This document shows, one piece after another, positions 31,493-39,942 of a stretch of 44,745 bases of DNA. Made by a program: the position numbers and the translations under genes. Source of the DNA: an uncultured Lentisphaeraceae bacterium (GTDB lineage: Bacteria; Verrucomicrobiota; Kiritimatiellia; RFP12; DVOR01); assembly GCA_937892925.1 (NCBI GenBank), contig CALBHX010000083.1, forward strand, positions 1 through 44,745, written 5' to 3'. The notes beneath the pieces were generated by a model. It was not told where the DNA came from. It saw only the letters and a program-made list of their open reading frames with translations, and searched no databases. Position 1 is the stretch's first letter; the number at the start of each line of letters is the position of its first letter.

Positions 31493-31507
31493 ATGCCTTT
31501 TAGGCAT
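31493..31507. promoter_or_regulatory. LysR-type operator palindrome
   Basis: ATGCCTTTTAGGCAT is a perfect 6-bp inverted repeat around TTT and fits the T-N11-A consensus (T31494, A31506). It sits between the divergent lysR and decarboxylase/cupin genes, upstream of the cluster promoter and over the probable -35 zone of lysR (TATGCT at 31516-31521). Activation of the cluster and autorepression are both plausible. Confidence 0.75.
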
Positions 31508-31545
31508 GTTTTTGCTATGCTTTTGACCTGCTACGGAGGGGCGTT

Positions 31546-32466
31546 ATGGAGTTTCGGGTTCTGCGGTATTTTCTTGCGGTGGCGCGGGAAGGAACCATTT
31601 TACGTGCGGCGGAGGCGCTGCACATCACACAGCCAACGTTGTCGCGGCAGCTGCAGGAGCTTGAGGCCGAGCTGGGGCAGGCGTTGTTTGTGCGTGGGCG
31701 GCGGCAGGTGGAATTGACGCCGGAGGGGCTGTTGTTGCTTAAACGGGCAGAAGAAATCTGCGACCTGGTGGGGAAAACAGAGGCGGAGTTTAATGCCATG
31801 GGCGCTTCGGTGGGAGGGAAAGTTTATATTGGCGGCGGCGAAACGCCTGCCATGCGCTCGATTATTCGGGTCATGGCTGAGGCTCGCCGCCGGTACCCAG
31901 CTGTGCGCTATCATATGTTCAGCGGAAATGCTGCCGATGTGATGGAGCGGCTTGACAAGGGTACGCTCGACTTTGGCGTGCTGATTCAGCCGGTTGACGT
32001 CTCGCGTTATGACGGGTTTTCCCTCCCTGTCGGGAACCGTTGGGGCGTGGTGTTGCGCCGAGATAATCCCCTTGCGAAAAAAGTTACTCTGACGCCTGAA
32101 GACCTGCTTGGCGTGCCGGTGCTGGTCTCCCGCGTGGGTGAGGGGCAGCCTGCCGCTGGACGGAATCCGTTCGAGGCGTGGTTCGGTGAACGGTTCAATG
32201 AGCTGAACGTGGTGGCCACCTATAATCTCATCTATAATGCCGCCCTGATGGTTGAAGCTGGGCTGGGGTGTGCCTTGGCGTTGGAAGGGTTGGTTGAGTT
32301 TTCTGAGAACAGTGCACTCTGTTTCCGCCCCTTTTTGCCCAATCTTGATTCCGGGCTGAATGTGGTTTGGAAAAAAGGGCAGCGTTTTTCCCGTGCGGCA
32401 GAAACATTTCTGAAGCTGTTGCGTGAGGCCTTTTCAGGAGATGTTTTACCGCCTGGTGCGCCCTGA
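31546..32466 (+). CDS. LysR-family transcriptional regulator
   Basis: The 306-residue protein begins with the winged helix-turn-helix typical of the family (RYFLAVAREGTILRAAEALH, ITQPTLSRQLQELEAELG, FVRGRRQVELTPEG, residues 7-64). A periplasmic-binding-protein-like effector domain follows, with VYIGGGETPAMRSIIRVMAE, LDKGTLDFGVLIQPVD and ALMVEAGLGCALALEGLVEF. It is intact and divergent from the oxidoreductase cluster at 28.3-31.2 kb, which it probably controls through the palindrome at 31493. ACGGAGGGGCG precedes the ATG. Confidence 0.95.
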   Translation: MEFRVLRYFLAVAREGTILRAAEALHITQPTLSRQLQELEAELGQALFVRGRRQVELTPEGLLLLKRAEEICDLVGKTEAEFNAMGASVGGKVYIGGGETPAMRSIIRVMAEARRRYPAVRYHMFSGNAADVMERLDKGTLDFGVLIQPVDVSRYDGFSLPVGNRWGVVLRRDNPLAKKVTLTPEDLLGVPVLVSRVGEGQPAAGRNPFEAWFGERFNELNVVATYNLIYNAALMVEAGLGCALALEGLVEFSENSALCFRPFLPNLDSGLNVVWKKGQRFSRAAETFLKLLREAFSGDVLPPGAP

Positions 32467-32504
32467 CCGCTGCCACCCGTTCTCTCCGTACGCAGACCTT
32501 TTGA

Positions 32505-32510
32505 TATAAT
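32505..32510 (+). promoter_or_regulatory. -10 element of the unknown two-gene operon
   Basis: TATAAT lies about 58 nt before the ATG at 32569. No good -35 box is present at 17 bp. Just upstream of the start, CCTAC (32536-32540) can pair with GTAGG (32551-32555), partly covering the Shine-Dalgarno TAGGAG. Confidence 0.5.
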
Positions 32511-32568
32511 AAACGGCAACCTTATCGACCTTAAGCCTACCTTTTTGTTTGTAGGAGAAAGCGAAATT

Positions 32569-33354
32569 ATGAATTGTCTGTTTATGCCGCGCGGGAGCAT
32601 AGCTCTGCGCGCTCCGCGAAGTCATCTTTGTCTGCCGCTCCCCGCAGGGTTTACGCCTCCGGAAACGGAAGCTGCACGCCGGCGCTTAAGCTCGGCCATG
32701 GCCGATGGATGCGGTGTCTCCTCGGTTACAGCTCTGTTCAGTTCCCCACGCCCCAACGTCTGGGTCTGTGCTTTCCTGCACGGAGCTTCCCGCCGGAAAC
32801 GCGCCGCAACCTATGAACAGGGCCGCCCGGGTTCGATCACCTATATTCCCCGCGATGCCGAGCTGGTTATTGCTGATGGCGTTTGCGGCCGGCTCTATCT
32901 CTCCGGCCCCAGCCGCAGCACCGTTTTTGATTGGCTCCCCGCATTGAACGGAACGTTGTTTCCTGCCCGCCGCCCTGCGGAACCCTTTACCTTTCGTCCG
33001 TTCCAGCTGGCTCCGCTGCGTTTTCTTTCGGTTTCTGCCCGCCGCCCGACCTATTCTTCTGCACCCTGGGCGGCTCTTGCATTAAAAGGCATCAGCTGGC
33101 AGGAGGCGGGCAGCCCAACATCCCTTTCTAGGCGCCTCTGGTGCGGCGATGGCTTTGAAGAACTGGATGTGACCGGTGAGCCTTGGCCGCCGCACTTGCT
33201 CTCCGTGGCTTTCTCCATGACGCCTGTTTCAGCCCGCCATGCTTACACGGCAGAACTTTACGAAGGTCGCTGCCCTATGCTTCGCGCCACACTTTCCCTC
33301 GCCACCTTCGAGGCTGTTGGCGCGTTGACCTCTCTCGCCTGGTCCACCCCGTAA
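32569..33354 (+). CDS. Hypothetical protein, first of an unrecognised gene pair
   Basis: I do not recognise this 261-residue protein. It has no signal peptide or membrane segment and is rich in Arg, Pro, Ser and Leu. Readable segments include RPGSITYIPRDAELVIADGV, CGRLYLSGPSRSTVFDWLPA and FEELDVTGEPWPPHLLSVAF. Several Cys are scattered (CLF, HLCLP, GCG, WVCAF, GVCGR, LWCGD, RCPML) but make no regular motif. GTAGGAGAAAG precedes the ATG at 32569, and codon use resembles that of the nearby real genes. The second gene follows after 14 bp, so they are co-transcribed and probably work together. Confidence 0.65.
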   Translation: MNCLFMPRGSIALRAPRSHLCLPLPAGFTPPETEAARRRLSSAMADGCGVSSVTALFSSPRPNVWVCAFLHGASRRKRAATYEQGRPGSITYIPRDAELVIADGVCGRLYLSGPSRSTVFDWLPALNGTLFPARRPAEPFTFRPFQLAPLRFLSVSARRPTYSSAPWAALALKGISWQEAGSPTSLSRRLWCGDGFEELDVTGEPWPPHLLSVAFSMTPVSARHAYTAELYEGRCPMLRATLSLATFEAVGALTSLAWSTP

Positions 33355-33368
33355 CCGGAGTGTGCGAG

Positions 33369-34046
33369 ATGTTCCCTTATTTGTTTGAAGGGGCGGAGCC
33401 CCTCGCCCCCAGCGTGCCTGAACTCAGGACATGCGCTTGCCCACATGCCCCCGAAGGCGAAGAAACATGCTTGCTCCGCCCGCAATCGCGGGTTGAGCTG
33501 CTCCGCGTTGCAGCTGCGCTTCAGACTCGGCAAAACGTGCGCTGCCTCCTGCTTGCCCCGCCGGTTCCTTCTCCGGCAGCCGACTGCCCGGTAACCTGGG
33601 AAGACTTGCGCCAATGGGTCGAACCTGCGCATCGGAAAATTGGACGCTCGGTTTGCCTCTATCGTTCTGCCGAAGCGTTTCCCTGCGGCGCCGCTGCGTG
33701 CTGCCGGGCAGATGCGCTTGGGCGCGAGCGGGATGAAATCAACCATTTGGCCGGGCTTGATATTCGAGCGGAAACCCTTCATGAGGCACTTGTCGCAGCC
33801 TTTCCAAACCTGACCCCGCGCGAAGTTGAAATGGTTCAGGCGTGGGCACACCGCGGTGAACCTGGCCGCCTTCATCTTCCCATCACGCAGGCCGCACTAG
33901 GGCAGGCATTTCGTCTTTCGAGGCGTCAAGCTGCCCGTGTGTTGAATAAAGCCAAAACAGAAAACCCAACCGCTTTCACGCGCATGGCCAATCTGCGCAA
34001 ACATCGTATCCGCCGTGTGGGCAACTATACGGTTGAGAACCGCTAA
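33369..34046 (+). CDS. Hypothetical protein with C-terminal helix-turn-helix-like region
   Basis: I do not recognise this 225-residue protein, which follows the previous gene after 14 bp. The N-terminal half has Cys-rich stretches (ELRTCACPHAPEGEETC, AFPCGAAACC). The C-terminal 75 residues read LTPREVEMVQAWAHRGEPGR, ITQAALGQAFRLSRRQAARV and LNKAKTENPTAFTRMANLRK. The middle segment (xxAALGQAFRLSRRQAARVLN) has the spacing and residue types of a helix-turn-helix, suggesting DNA or RNA binding. ATG 33369 is preferred over an in-frame ATG at 33183 inside the previous gene, because CCGGAG precedes it. Confidence 0.6.
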   Translation: MFPYLFEGAEPLAPSVPELRTCACPHAPEGEETCLLRPQSRVELLRVAAALQTRQNVRCLLLAPPVPSPAADCPVTWEDLRQWVEPAHRKIGRSVCLYRSAEAFPCGAAACCRADALGRERDEINHLAGLDIRAETLHEALVAAFPNLTPREVEMVQAWAHRGEPGRLHLPITQAALGQAFRLSRRQAARVLNKAKTENPTAFTRMANLRKHRIRRVGNYTVENR

Positions 34047-34557
34047 TTGCCGCGCTCCGTTGGTTTCCCGCTGCGCCGAGCAGGGGAAACGCGGCAGAAG
34101 GGATTTCCGCATGCGGCGCCGTGTGCGCTGAAGGGGTTGCTGTTCGGTTCATGGCAGTGGAAGGCCAAGCTTTACGAACTGAAGCCCGCGGCGCCGGGAT
34201 TCCTCTATTCCACACTGGGGCATTTGAACCTGCCCCGACGTGGCTTGGACAGATCCGGGGCGGGTTTAAGGTGAACTCAGCGTGGTTTTCCATCCTGCGC
34301 GGCGCGGCTCTTTGTTCAGCTTCTCATGACGTGTGGCGGATTTTTACATAAGACATCGCCCGGGCAGAGAAAAAAGTTGCAGAACCTCTCCAGAATATGA
34401 TATGGTACTGAGACGTTTGTGCGGAATTGGCAGAACACGACCCCAACTCCCTGTTGTTTTGCCCCGGCAGAATCCGCAGAAACCAGGGGCTCCCGCTCGC
34501 CGGACCGATGAAAGCGGGCAGATGTGAGCCCAAACTTAAGAAAGACAGGGTAAAAAC
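34047..34557. other. 511-bp intergenic region upstream of rplM
   Basis: It holds no supported gene. The left part contains a copy of a degenerate intergenic motif (GGGTTTAAGGTGAACTC, about 34258-34275) beside a GCCCCG/CGGGGC inverted repeat. The right part carries the rplM promoter and a leader of about 145 nt. Confidence 0.55.
34377..34406 (+). promoter_or_regulatory. Likely promoter of rplM-rpsI
   Basis: TTGCAG (34377-34382) and TATGGT (34401-34406) are spaced by 18 bp, preceded by an A-tract (GAGAAAAAAG). The leader to the rplM ATG is about 145 nt, long enough for the autoregulatory structures known from ribosomal operons, but I cannot identify one. Confidence 0.5.
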
Positions 34558-34992
34558 ATGACTAAGACGACTCTCCCTGAGTTGCCCGATAACAACAGCC
34601 GCAAGTGGTATATCATTGACGCGGCGAACAAGCCGCTCGGCCGTCTGGCTGTGAAAGTGGCCAACGTGCTTCGCGGTAAAGACCGCCCCGACTTCGCTCC
34701 TTCGGTGGATACCGGCGCGTTCGTGATTGTGATCAATGCCCAGCAGGTGGCACTCACTGGTAAGAAGGAAGAGCAGAAGCAGTATGTGGACTTCACGGGT
34801 TGGCGCGGCGGCCTTTCCAAGACCCCCGCATCCGTGATCCGTGAGAAGAATCCCACCCGCTTGATTTCCGATGCGGTTTGGGGGATGCTCCCGAAGAACA
34901 ATACCGCGAAGATTCGTATGACGCGCCTGAAAGTGTTCGCCGGCGCGGAACATCCGCACGCGGCTCAGAAGCCCGAACCCCTCAGCATCTGA
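34558..34992 (+). CDS. rplM: 50S ribosomal protein L13
   Basis: L13 is an early assembly protein of the large subunit. The 144 residues carry KWYIIDAANKPLGRLAVKVA (residues about 17-36), VLRGKDRPDFAPSVDTGAFV, LTGKKEEQKQYVDFTGWRGG, VWGMLPKNNTAKIRMTRLKV and FAGAEHPHAAQKP, all standard blocks. Codon use is strongly biased to C-ending codons, as expected for a highly expressed gene. It is followed after 24 bp by rpsI, the usual pair. Confidence 0.98.
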   Translation: MTKTTLPELPDNNSRKWYIIDAANKPLGRLAVKVANVLRGKDRPDFAPSVDTGAFVIVINAQQVALTGKKEEQKQYVDFTGWRGGLSKTPASVIREKNPTRLISDAVWGMLPKNNTAKIRMTRLKVFAGAEHPHAAQKPEPLSI

Positions 34993-35016
34993 ACCTTCTG
35001 AAAGGATTGATTTTCC

Positions 35017-35409
35017 ATGGCTAACGAACTTTCCAAAGGTACTGGCCGCCGTAAAACCGCTGTGGCGCACGCGCGCCTCGTTTCCGGCTCGGGCAAGTGG
35101 ATCATTAACGGCGTTGAAATTGAGCGTTACATCCCAAGCGAATCGCTCCGCGCTTACATCAACCAGCCTTTCGCGATGACGGATCTCGCCGGCAAGTACG
35201 ATGTTCTCGTCTCTGCAAACGGCGGCGGAATCGCGGGTCAGGCTGGCGCTATGCGTCATGCCGTTTCCCGTGCGCTCTGCACGCTGGATCCTGCTCTGCG
35301 CGAAGTTCTCAAGAAGGCTGGGTGCCTCACCCGCGATTCGCGCATGAAAGAGCGTAAAAAGCCCGGTCAGCGCGGCGCCCGCGCCCGCTTCCAGTTCTCG
35401 AAGCGCTAA
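35017..35409 (+). CDS. rpsI: 30S ribosomal protein S9
   Basis: S9 sits in the small-subunit head, with its C-terminal tail reaching the P-site tRNA. The 130-residue product has GTGRRKTAVAHARLVSGSGK, an IERYIPSESLRAYINQPF segment, GGGIAGQAGAMRHAVSRALC and the basic C-terminus MKERKKPGQRGARARFQFSK followed by R, the universal S9 ending. AAAGGA precedes the ATG. A hairpin terminator follows. Confidence 0.98.
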   Translation: MANELSKGTGRRKTAVAHARLVSGSGKWIINGVEIERYIPSESLRAYINQPFAMTDLAGKYDVLVSANGGGIAGQAGAMRHAVSRALCTLDPALREVLKKAGCLTRDSRMKERKKPGQRGARARFQFSKR

Positions 35410-35438
35410 TGGCCTCGGCGGGTTTCCGCCGGTTTTCC

Positions 35439-35480
35439 GAAGGGGGCGGACGTCTTCGCTTGGAGGACGTCGCCCTTCTT
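35439..35480 (+). terminator. Terminator after rpsI
   Basis: GAAGGGGGCGGACGTC pairs with GACGTCGCCCTTC across an 11-nt loop (one unpaired G and a small mismatch), followed by TTTCGCTTT. It would end the rplM-rpsI transcript. Confidence 0.8.
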
Positions 35481-35558
35481 TCGCTTTCAGTCTGGGAGTT
35501 TCGGGCGGATTAGCCGCCTAAGCCTGGCGTCATCTTTTAGCATGGAGGATGCCTCGTC

Positions 35559-37709
35559 ATGGGTTTTCTTTCCAAGATTAAGTCAATGTTGGGCATGGCG
35601 CCTGCGGAGCAGCCGCGCGAGGCTCCCGCTGCGGGGAACCGTAAACGGCCGCGCAAACGTGGAGCCCGCCCGACGGGTGGTGAATCGATAGGGGCGGATT
35701 CGGCAGGGCGCGGCGGCCCCACGCGGTCGCGGTCGGCTCGTCCGGGAGCTGCCCGTTCGGAACGCAGCAGTCGGCGGCCTCGGGCAGAAGAGACGGTTCG
35801 CGCCGCAGACAATGGTTCTCCGGAAAACGGGCGTCAGCGGCCGCCGCGGCGGACGCGCTCTGAAGGCGGGCGGCGCGGGTATGACCGAGCCTCAGACCGG
35901 CCGCGCTCGGTGGATCGCGAGCCGCGGAATACGCCGGCAGGCGCCTCACGCCCGGGCGGAGCATTTACGCCTGAGCAGCTGAAGGCGTATGCCGAGGCGC
36001 ATGCGGCGTGGGATCCGACGAGCTATCAGGTGCCAGAGGCCGAAGGAAAAAAACGCTTTGTGGATTTTGGGCTGCCGGGTGAGATCTTGCACGCGGTGGC
36101 GGATTTGGGGTTTCAGTATTGCACGCCGATTCAGGCGCAGTCGCTGGAATATTCGCTGGCCGGGAAGAATGTGGCTGGCCGAGCGCAGACGGGAACAGGC
36201 AAAACGGCGGCGTTTTTGATTGCGGTGCTGACGCGTTATCTGCGCACGCCGGAAAAGCGTAATCTGACACCCGGCACGCCGCGTGCGCTGATTCTTGCGC
36301 CTACGCGTGAGCTGGTGATTCAGATTTGTAAAGATGCGGAGGCGCTAGGGAAGTATTGCGGAGATGTCCGCTCGCTTGCGGTCTATGGCGGCATGGATTA
36401 TGACCGCCAGCGGCGTGAACTGGAGGAAGCTCCGGTAGATTTGCTTGTGGCCACGCCCGGGCGTCTGAAAGATTATGTGCGCAACCATATTGTGGATTTG
36501 CGGCAGGTTGATACGCTGGTGATTGATGAAGCGGATCGGATGCTGGATATGGGCTTCATTCCAGATGTCCGTGCTATCGTGAACCGGTTGCCGGATCGAG
36601 ACCACCGGTGTACGATGCTTTATTCTGCTACGCTGAACGAAACGGTAATGAATCTGGCGGCCATGTGGATGCGCGATCCGGTGCGTGTGGAGATTGAGTC
36701 CGAAAGCCTCGCTACCGATACCGTCCGGCAGATTGTTTATATTGCGCGCTCTGACGAGAAGTTTAAGCTGCTCTATAACCATTTGGCGCATTATCCTGAG
36801 GCGCGGACGATTATTTTCTGCAACCGTAAGTTTTCTACTGAACGTATCGCAGAAAATCTGCGCCGGCGCGGGATTCCCTGCGAGGTGCTTTCCGGAGATG
36901 TGAACCAGGTGAAGCGGCTTAAGATTCTCGACGCCTTCCGTTCTGGGAAAGTGCGGACGGTGGTGGCCACCGACGTGGCCGGCCGCGGAATCCATGTGGA
37001 TGATATTGCCTTTGTGGTGAATTATGACTTCCCTTATGAGCCGGAGGATTATGTTCACCGGATTGGCCGCACGGGGCGTGCGGGGCACTCGGGCACCGCC
37101 ATCTCCTTTGCGGATGAGGATGAGAGCTTCATTATCCCTGACATTGAGAAGTATATCAACGAGCCGTTGAAATGCATCATGCCGGAAGAGTGGATGTATG
37201 CCGAGCTGCCGCCCCCGGCTCCGCTTGCGCGGCGCGGTGAGCGTGGGGCGCGGGCAAGCCGGCCGCAGACGCCTTCGAGTGAAACGTCTCATGAGAACGC
37301 TGGGTCGGCGGCGGGCGATCAGGTGAAGGCTCCTGAGCCTGAGCAGCAGGCCTCTGCAGAAAAAACGGTTGCACCGGAAACACCGGTTTCGAAGGCCGCT
37401 CCATTGGTTCAGACGGCGGTTCGGCCGGGAGAAAAAGGTTTGTCCCCCAAGGCTTCGCATGGGCTTCGGCCAACGCGGGAGCCGCGGTTCAGGCCGCATG
37501 GCCGCGGTGAGTATCGGCGGGAGGAGGCACCGTATGGGCAGGCGCCTCGGCAGGAAAAGCCGGTTGCGCAGCGGTGGGCGCGGACGCAGGCGGATGGGCC
37601 GCGCGATGGTTCAGAGAGCCATCATGCGGCTCCGATTACGGCGCGTCCGATTTATGCGCCCGGGAAACAGGGGCCGGTAACGGCGGAATGGTCGCCCGGG
37701 CAATCGTAA
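35559..37709 (+). CDS. DEAD-box ATP-dependent RNA helicase with long disordered tails
   Basis: The 716-residue protein has a conserved helicase core at about residues 165-540: GRAQTGTGKTAAF (motif I, about 208), APTRELV, ATPGRLKDY, DEADRMLDMGF (about 322), SATLN, IIFCNRKFSTERIAENL, VATDVAGRGIHVDDI and HRIGRTGRAG. It is flanked by an Arg/Gly/Ser/Pro-rich N-terminal tail of about 140 residues and a C-terminal tail of about 170, both low complexity and basic, typical of RhlE/RhlB-like helicases that act in RNA decay or ribosome assembly. GGAGGA is upstream of the ATG. It stands 150 bp after rpsI. Confidence 0.95.
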   Translation: MGFLSKIKSMLGMAPAEQPREAPAAGNRKRPRKRGARPTGGESIGADSAGRGGPTRSRSARPGAARSERSSRRPRAEETVRAADNGSPENGRQRPPRRTRSEGGRRGYDRASDRPRSVDREPRNTPAGASRPGGAFTPEQLKAYAEAHAAWDPTSYQVPEAEGKKRFVDFGLPGEILHAVADLGFQYCTPIQAQSLEYSLAGKNVAGRAQTGTGKTAAFLIAVLTRYLRTPEKRNLTPGTPRALILAPTRELVIQICKDAEALGKYCGDVRSLAVYGGMDYDRQRRELEEAPVDLLVATPGRLKDYVRNHIVDLRQVDTLVIDEADRMLDMGFIPDVRAIVNRLPDRDHRCTMLYSATLNETVMNLAAMWMRDPVRVEIESESLATDTVRQIVYIARSDEKFKLLYNHLAHYPEARTIIFCNRKFSTERIAENLRRRGIPCEVLSGDVNQVKRLKILDAFRSGKVRTVVATDVAGRGIHVDDIAFVVNYDFPYEPEDYVHRIGRTGRAGHSGTAISFADEDESFIIPDIEKYINEPLKCIMPEEWMYAELPPPAPLARRGERGARASRPQTPSSETSHENAGSAAGDQVKAPEPEQQASAEKTVAPETPVSKAAPLVQTAVRPGEKGLSPKASHGLRPTREPRFRPHGRGEYRREEAPYGQAPRQEKPVAQRWARTQADGPRDGSESHHAAPITARPIYAPGKQGPVTAEWSPGQS

Positions 37710-37720
37710 CGGGAGAGACT

Positions 37721-37757
37721 GCGCCCGCACCCGAGAGGGGCGGGCGCTTGTGTCTGG
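37721..37757 (+). terminator. Terminator-like hairpin after the helicase
   Basis: GCGCCCGC (37721-37728) and GCGGGCGC (37740-37747) form an 8-bp stem followed by TTGTGTCT. The T tract is interrupted, so termination may be partial. Confidence 0.55.
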
Positions 37758-37801
37758 CCAAACGGCGCAGGAAAAAGCAGGGAAGGCATGAGGGGTTAGG
37801 C

Positions 37802-39079
37802 ATGTTGGATACATTGCATGTAACGGAGTTATCGAATGGGATCCGGGTGGTGTCGCTGGCGAAGCCGGAAGCGGAGGGTGTCCGGGTGGCCATTCATGTA
37901 CGCGTGGGGAGCCGGAACGAGCCTGAACGGCTGAATGGCGCAAGCCACTTTATCGAGCATATGTTGTTTAAGGGCACGCCTACGCGTACGGCCAAGGGGA
38001 TTTCCCAGGCCATTGAGGGGCAGGGAGGCGTGCTTAATGCGTATACCGATCGTGATCACACGTGTTATTATGCGGTGGTGCCCTACGACAAGTTGGGGGT
38101 GGCGCTTGACGTGTTGGGGGATCTTTTTTATCAGTCTACATTCGAGCCGCGGGAGTTTGAGCGGGAACGGCAGGTGATTACTGAAGAAATCCGAATGTAT
38201 GACGATCAGCCCGACAGCCTGGTGATGGATCGGCTGGCAGCGCAGTTGTGGGCAGGGCACCCATTGGGGCGGCCAATTCTGGGGCCGATGATGGGCGTGC
38301 TGACGATGCCGCGGGCGGAGGTGCTGGCTTATCGCAAGGCGCAGTATGCGCCGTGCAGAACATTATTTTCCTTTGCGGGGCGGGTGGATCATGAAGCGTG
38401 TGTGAAGGCGGTGTCGGCGCTGGCTGGGCGGTTGCGGAATCCGCGTATACTGCGGGAGCCGGAGCCCTTTTCCCGAGTGATTCCGCAGGAGCGGCTTTCA
38501 GTGATACGCCGGAGTGTTCAGCAAACGCAGCTGGCGTTTGGATGGCGGGTGCCGGGGGCGGCGGAGGCGGCGCCTCAACCGGCGTTGTCGATGCTTTCCT
38601 GTCTGCTTGGGGAGACGATGATGTCGCGGCTGTTCCAAAGTATCCGTGAGCGGCGCGGATTGTGTTACAGCGTGAGTAGCGGGGTGTCGCAGGGGGTGGA
38701 CTTTGGAGCGCTGTCGATTTCGGCGGGGTGTGCGCCGGCTAAGGCTGAACGGTGCGCCCGTGCGATTTTGGCGGAGGTGCGCCGGTTGGCAGAATGCCCG
38801 GTAGGCGCGGCGGAGCTTCGCCGTACGCGGGATTATTTATGTGGACGATTTCGGCTCCGAATGGATGGAACCCCGATCGGCTGGGCCGCAACGCGGCTTC
38901 TTTTCGGCCTGCCGGCGGATCCGGAGGTCATGCTGGCAGGGTGGCAGGCCGTGCGGGCGGAAGATATTCAGGGGCTGGCCCAGCAATTACTGACGCCGGC
39001 GGCGCTGTCGCTGGCAGTGGTTGAGCCGGAACAGCTGGATGCCAAAGTGCCGGATTGGGCGGCCATGGTTCAGGCATAA
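37802..39079 (+). CDS. M16 family zinc metallopeptidase
   Basis: The 425-residue protein is a single-chain member of the pitrilysin/processing-peptidase family. The zinc site is in NGASHFIEHMLFKGT (HxxEH at about residues 48-52), with the third ligand Glu in VITEEIRMYDDQPDS (about 126-140). The C-terminal half contains the family's R/Y segment (FQSIRERRGLCYSVSSG). It has no signal peptide. The ATG at 37802 is chosen after GAGGGG; an upstream in-frame extension overlaps the helicase gene and is not conserved in type. The substrate is unknown. Confidence 0.93.
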   Translation: MLDTLHVTELSNGIRVVSLAKPEAEGVRVAIHVRVGSRNEPERLNGASHFIEHMLFKGTPTRTAKGISQAIEGQGGVLNAYTDRDHTCYYAVVPYDKLGVALDVLGDLFYQSTFEPREFERERQVITEEIRMYDDQPDSLVMDRLAAQLWAGHPLGRPILGPMMGVLTMPRAEVLAYRKAQYAPCRTLFSFAGRVDHEACVKAVSALAGRLRNPRILREPEPFSRVIPQERLSVIRRSVQQTQLAFGWRVPGAAEAAPQPALSMLSCLLGETMMSRLFQSIRERRGLCYSVSSGVSQGVDFGALSISAGCAPAKAERCARAILAEVRRLAECPVGAAELRRTRDYLCGRFRLRMDGTPIGWAATRLLFGLPADPEVMLAGWQAVRAEDIQGLAQQLLTPAALSLAVVEPEQLDAKVPDWAAMVQA

Positions 39080-39095
39080 TCGGGGAGCGGCACTT

Positions 39096-39908
39096 ATGGA
39101 AGGGTTTGCGCAGGTGGTGCAGATGGCGGTGTTGGCGCTTGTTCAGGGGCTTACGGAGTTTTTGCCGGTGAGCTCTTCGGGGCATTTGGTGCTGGCGAAG
39201 GCGGCGCTTGGATTTAACGCCATGAGCGGGCTAGGGGTGGAATTGCTGCTCCATGGCGGCACGTTGGTGGCGGTGTGTCTCTATTATCGACGGCTGATTG
39301 GGTCTGTGGCAACGGGTTTGTGGCGGCGGGAGGTGAAGGCCTGGCGCTTTGCTTTTGCCATTGTGGTTTCAATGATTCCAGCCGTGGTGGTTGGGCTGCT
39401 GTTTGAGGAGCCGCTGGAAAGGCTGGCGGAATGCCCGCTGTTTGTTTGCGGAGCGCTGGTGTTTACTGGTTGTTTACTGCTAGCCACGCGGGTTTGGGGG
39501 CGGGATGAAGGGCGTGAGGTTTCGCCGATACGTGGGTTGTTGATGGGGGTGGCGCAGGCGGTAGCGATGCTTCCTGGGGTGTCGCGGAGCGGCTGCACCA
39601 TTGCCATGTCGCGGTTTCTGGGGGTGGGGTCAACCGATGCGGCGGCCTTTTCGTTTCTCATGGTGGTGCCGGTGGTGCTGGGCGGTAATGCGCTGCATGT
39701 AATGAAGACGTTTCACGGCTCGGGCGGCGGAGCATTTGAGGGGCTCTCCTGGCCGTTGGCTGTGGTGGGTTTTGGCATTTCTGCGGCGGTGGGTTATGCC
39801 AGTGTGGCCTGGATGGTGCAGCTTCTGGGGCGCCATGCCTTCTGGCGTTTTGGTTTTTATTGTTTGGCTGTGGGGATAGGCGGCGGTGTGTTTCTGCTCT
39901 TGAAGTAA
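39096..39908 (+). CDS. uppP: Undecaprenyl-diphosphate phosphatase
   Basis: UppP recycles undecaprenyl pyrophosphate to the lipid carrier phosphate for peptidoglycan and other polymers. The 270-residue membrane protein carries the two conserved blocks ALVQGLTEFLPVSSSGHLVL (residues about 14-33; Glu and the Ser/His catalytic group) and AMLPGVSRSGCTIAMSRFLG (about 155-174; the Arg of PGxSRSG). It starts 16 bp after the M16 gene and belongs to that transcript. It also confers bacitracin resistance in other bacteria. Confidence 0.97.
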   Translation: MEGFAQVVQMAVLALVQGLTEFLPVSSSGHLVLAKAALGFNAMSGLGVELLLHGGTLVAVCLYYRRLIGSVATGLWRREVKAWRFAFAIVVSMIPAVVVGLLFEEPLERLAECPLFVCGALVFTGCLLLATRVWGRDEGREVSPIRGLLMGVAQAVAMLPGVSRSGCTIAMSRFLGVGSTDAAAFSFLMVVPVVLGGNALHVMKTFHGSGGGAFEGLSWPLAVVGFGISAAVGYASVAWMVQLLGRHAFWRFGFYCLAVGIGGGVFLLLK

Positions 39909-39942
39909 CAGGCTGGAGTATAAGGGGAGAAAGAGGCGAACG

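Noticed and set aside
34047..34351. Short genes upstream of rplM
   Set aside because: Several overlapping frames on both strands without ribosome-binding sites or conserved segments.
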